64,000 bases of DNA from Tyto alba (taxonomy: Eukaryota > Chordata > Aves > Strigiformes > Tytonidae): contig NW_024881278.1 in assembly GCF_018691265.1 (NCBI RefSeq), positions 3,486,001-3,550,000 of the forward strand, given 5' to 3'. Position 1 is the first letter of the stretch. Every line of letters starts with the position of its first letter. A model generated the notes under the pieces. The model ran no database searches. It was not told the origin of the DNA and saw only the letters and a list, made by a program, of their open reading frames with translations. Positions 63,913 to 64,000 of this stretch are shown one piece after another. The position numbers and the translations under genes are program-made.

Positions 63913-64000
63913 GCACTCTATTTTTATAGTCACCTATAGTAATCCTCTGGAACCAAAATTATCGTGCTGCAGTTTAAGAGCTTTTCAATCTATAAAATCA

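Larger units (their letters stand above)
55660..64000. other. AT-rich unique sequence, no confirmed gene
   Basis: No known gene or transposon is recognised. Weak minus-strand exon candidates lie at 56,576-57,278, 58,607-58,631 and 61,105-61,288. Homopolymer and CT tracts are listed separately. The rest shows nothing that can be interpreted by eye. Confidence 0.6.

Noticed and set aside
1..64000. CRISPR arrays, operons, toxin-antitoxin or other prokaryotic systems
   Set aside because: Repeat content and composition are avian nuclear. No regularly spaced direct repeats or gene clusters are present.
1..64000. tRNA, rRNA, snRNA and snoRNA genes
   Set aside because: Reading for tRNA TTCGA-type B boxes and other familiar RNA motifs gave only isolated words without the surrounding structure. 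A covariance-model scan would be needed to exclude diverged copies.

Overview
The window reads as nuclear DNA of a bird, probably a neoavian. It carries three CR1 LINE copies, and CR1 is the dominant avian retrotransposon. It also carries one solo LTR of a common avian endogenous-retrovirus type. The background is AT-rich, with many A-rich low-complexity tracts and no mammalian SINEs. No bacterial, organellar or phage features were seen. No known protein-coding gene could be named with confidence. The DNA looks like intron or intergenic space, and most open reading frames are chance frames or lie inside repeats.

Layout. 1-14,699 is AT-rich unique sequence with one short CA microsatellite and several homopolymer runs. 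14,700-15,360 is a CpG island (about 34 CpGs counted by hand in its densest 300 bp), the best promoter candidate. Just beside it, at 15,655-15,720 on the minus strand, is a possible 66-nt coding exon. 15,821-22,078 is again unique AT-rich DNA. 22,084-23,150 is a complete solo LTR flanked by the 5-bp target-site duplication AGGAG. 23,156-27,344 is unique. 27,345-27,823 is a plus-strand CR1 fragment that has lost its 3' end. 27,824-51,423 is a long stretch of unique DNA with A-rich repeats and one 3'UTR-like AT-rich block near 34.9-36.2 kb. 51,424-51,811 is a minus-strand CR1 3' end. 53,770-55,659 is a longer plus-strand CR1 with a badly broken reverse transcriptase. 55,660-64,000 is unique DNA with a few weak minus-strand exon candidates (56.6-57.3 kb, 58.6 kb, 61.1-61.3 kb).

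The most general signal is strand asymmetry. In 20 hand-counted lines (1,200 bases) the plus strand had A 423, C 262, G 177 and T 338. An excess of A over T and C over G on the plus strand is what introns of a minus-strand gene would show. The long A runs are mostly on the plus strand, as expected from this. I infer that much of the window may be introns of one or more minus-strand transcripts, but the exons cannot be fixed from sequence alone.

I found no convincing new biological system. The items most worth checking are the CpG island with its neighbouring exon candidate, the asymmetry, and the intact solo LTR.
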